From: CAJFUR01 sp904420575
GTDB lineage: Bacteria > Actinomycetota > Coriobacteriia > Coriobacteriales > Eggerthellaceae
NCBI GenBank assembly: GCA_965119745.1
Contig: OZ221973.1
Coordinates: 1-64,000, forward strand
Length of the DNA: 64,000 bases
Reading direction: 5' to 3'
Shown: positions 63,042 to 64,000 of the stretch, piece by piece
Layout of the letters: each line of letters starts with the position of its first letter
Position numbering within the stretch: the stretch's first letter is position 1
Position numbers and translations under genes: made by a program
The notes under the pieces: model-generated
The model's input: only the letters and a program-made list of their open reading frames with translations
Told to the model about the DNA's origin: nothing
The model's database searches: none

Positions 63042-63762
63042 GGGACCTTCCTCACGTTGCAGGATGTCAAGCCGGCCGCGCCGCGCGATGGCAGGACGAC
63101 GGCAACACCGGGCGTCAAGGCGGTCGCGTCGCTGGCCACCAAGGTGGCCGACCCCCGCCGGTCGCCGCACTCGCCTCGCCGCACGGTGGCAGGGGCCGGA
63201 TCCCTTGCCCACCACGCGACGTCGGAACGGCCGGTGTCCCCATCATGCCAGCACGAGGGCCCCCGATCAACCAACTTTCGGCTGCTTTTCTCTGAGTGCG
63301 CATGGCAACCAGTGGTATCCCATGCCTGGTCGGAGGCAAGGCGCCCGGAAGACGTCCATGGAACTCCCTCACGCGCCCACAAGGCGCCCTATCCGCAGCC
63401 AGCCAGAAAAGCCTTCGCTCCACGCGCCGATCGACCGCGGGGCCACCGTCAAATGCGCTGTCCGAGCGTGCTGGCCGCCCACGCAGCAGCCTATCGGCAT
63501 GCTGCAGACGCTCGCCGAAGGCTGGTCGCTTGCAGGCGCTCGTCTCGCAGACGGGCCGTGCGTGTGCCCACGGGCAAGCGGGCCCCGCAGGCGTTCGTCT
63601 CGCAGACGAAGCCTGCGAGTCCGTTTCGCAAGCAGATCCCTGCAGGTGCCCGCTTGCAGGCGGATCCTTGCGAACGCCTGACAGCCGCCCCCCCCGCGAG
63701 CCCCGGGCAGGCGCCTGTCCGGCCGCCCGAACGAACGCTTCACCTTTCCGTCCCTCACGGGA
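63042..63762. other. Non-coding GC-rich region at the right end
   Basis: It probably contains the XRE gene promoter. Direct and inverted GC-rich repeats fill 63525-63690 (for instance TTCGTCT / AGACGAA within 63589-63612). Open frames are Pro/Arg/Ala shadows. No gene is supported. Confidence 0.5.
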
Positions 63763-63841
63763 GGCAAGGCTGACCGTTATGGCTACCGAATGGCAAGGCT
63801 GACCGTTATGGCCCCGAAATGGCAAGGCTGACCGTTATGGC
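63763..63841. repeat. 29-bp tandem repeat, 2.7 units
   Basis: Three copies of GGCAAGGCTGACCGTTATGG (starts 63763, 63792, 63821), separated by 8-9 bases, then a decayed fourth (CCCGTTATGGC) near 63852. Confidence 0.85.
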
Positions 63842-63965
63842 AGGAATTTCGCCCGTTATGGCGGCCGGAACGAAGATAGTAGCGGCATAACCCCAGGTCG
63901 CGAAAATCACAGGAGCCTCGGAAAGCCGTCAAGAGCGCCACAGCGGTCGTCCTTGCCATTCGGAA

Positions 63966-63986
63966 GCCATAAAGGTCAGCCTTGCC
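63966..63986. repeat. Inverted copy of the 29-bp repeat core
   Basis: Reverse complement GGCAAGGCTGACCTTTATGG, one base from the array unit, about 125 bases beyond it; a further inverted CCTTGCC fragment lies at 63951-63957. Together they could pair as a long hairpin. Confidence 0.7.
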
Positions 63987-64000
63987 ATCCACGGGGAAAG

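Noticed and set aside
63115..63825. 236-codon leftward frame at the right end
   Set aside because: Low-complexity Pro/Arg/Ala composition over direct repeats, no start with a ribosome binding site.
63763..63841. Possible CRISPR array
   Set aside because: Repeats are separated by only 8-9 bases, spacers are not unique in length or content, and no cas gene is seen.

Overview
The window is 64 kb of GC-rich bacterial chromosome. The dense genes, frequent GTG/TTG starts, Tat-exported DMSO-reductase-family molybdoenzyme, membrane-bound LuxR regulator, many small Cys-rich proteins, and mix of actinobacterial and firmicute-like control sites (CIRCE, a LexA-like box) fit an anaerobic gut actinobacterium of the Eggerthellaceae type (Eggerthella, Gordonibacter, Adlercreutzia, Slackia). 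That placement is inferred from gene style, not from a search.

Layout. 1-9 kb: the 5' part of an unidentified gene below a LexA-like box, modD, an EF-G paralogue, two unidentified proteins and an MTA/SAH-deaminase-type amidohydrolase. 9.5-17.2 kb: an OFA-type MFS transporter, then a leftward run of two trigger-factor-like proteins, htpG, an aldo/keto-reductase-like protein and a methyltransferase-RimI fusion. 17.5-19.2 kb: a membrane LuxR regulator split by an 11-C tract, with a 9-G tract as its ribosome binding site (candidate phase variation). 19.8-26.3 kb: a leftward cluster with a cytoplasmic molybdopterin oxidoreductase, a two-cluster ferredoxin subunit, an AAHS-type MFS transporter and small zinc-ribbon proteins; it resembles catechol-dehydroxylase or transhydroxylase loci. 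26.5-29.6 kb: mrp/apbC, a membrane protein, tRNA-Ala(GGC) and a LysR regulator. 29.7-33.8 kb: an iron/corrinoid-type ABC importer with an embedded methyltransferase. 34-42.8 kb: a ferredoxin-like aldo/keto reductase, torD-dmsB-dmsA, and divergently an NrfD-type anchor, a GntR regulator and an SPFH protein. 43-46.6 kb: metH (single-base frameshift) and metF (internal deletion), both broken. 46.8-52.8 kb: a TspO-like protein, a U32 protease-like protein, cysS, cysE, ispF and ispD. 53-59 kb: clpC under CIRCE, lysS with a C-terminal tRNA-binding domain, greA and tatA. 59.7-63 kb: a FtsX/MacB-type ABC pair with an XRE membrane regulator. The right end is repeat-rich and appears non-coding.

How it fits together. 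Two molybdoenzyme systems lie near modD (molybdate-associated), tatA (export of the DmsA-like subunit) and a torD chaperone. One enzyme is exported and membrane-linked, as in anaerobic respiration; the other is cytoplasmic and paired with an importer, as expected for reductive use of an imported small molecule.

Most notable non-coding signal. Two intergenic elements, after clpC and after greA, share identical 21-base ends and a long imperfect hairpin. Its arms differ in sequence but keep pairing, with the same tandem G.A mismatch and tandem G.U wobbles. This looks like an undescribed structured RNA or hairpin repeat family. All coordinates and translations were read by eye; family names rest on motif recognition, without database searches.
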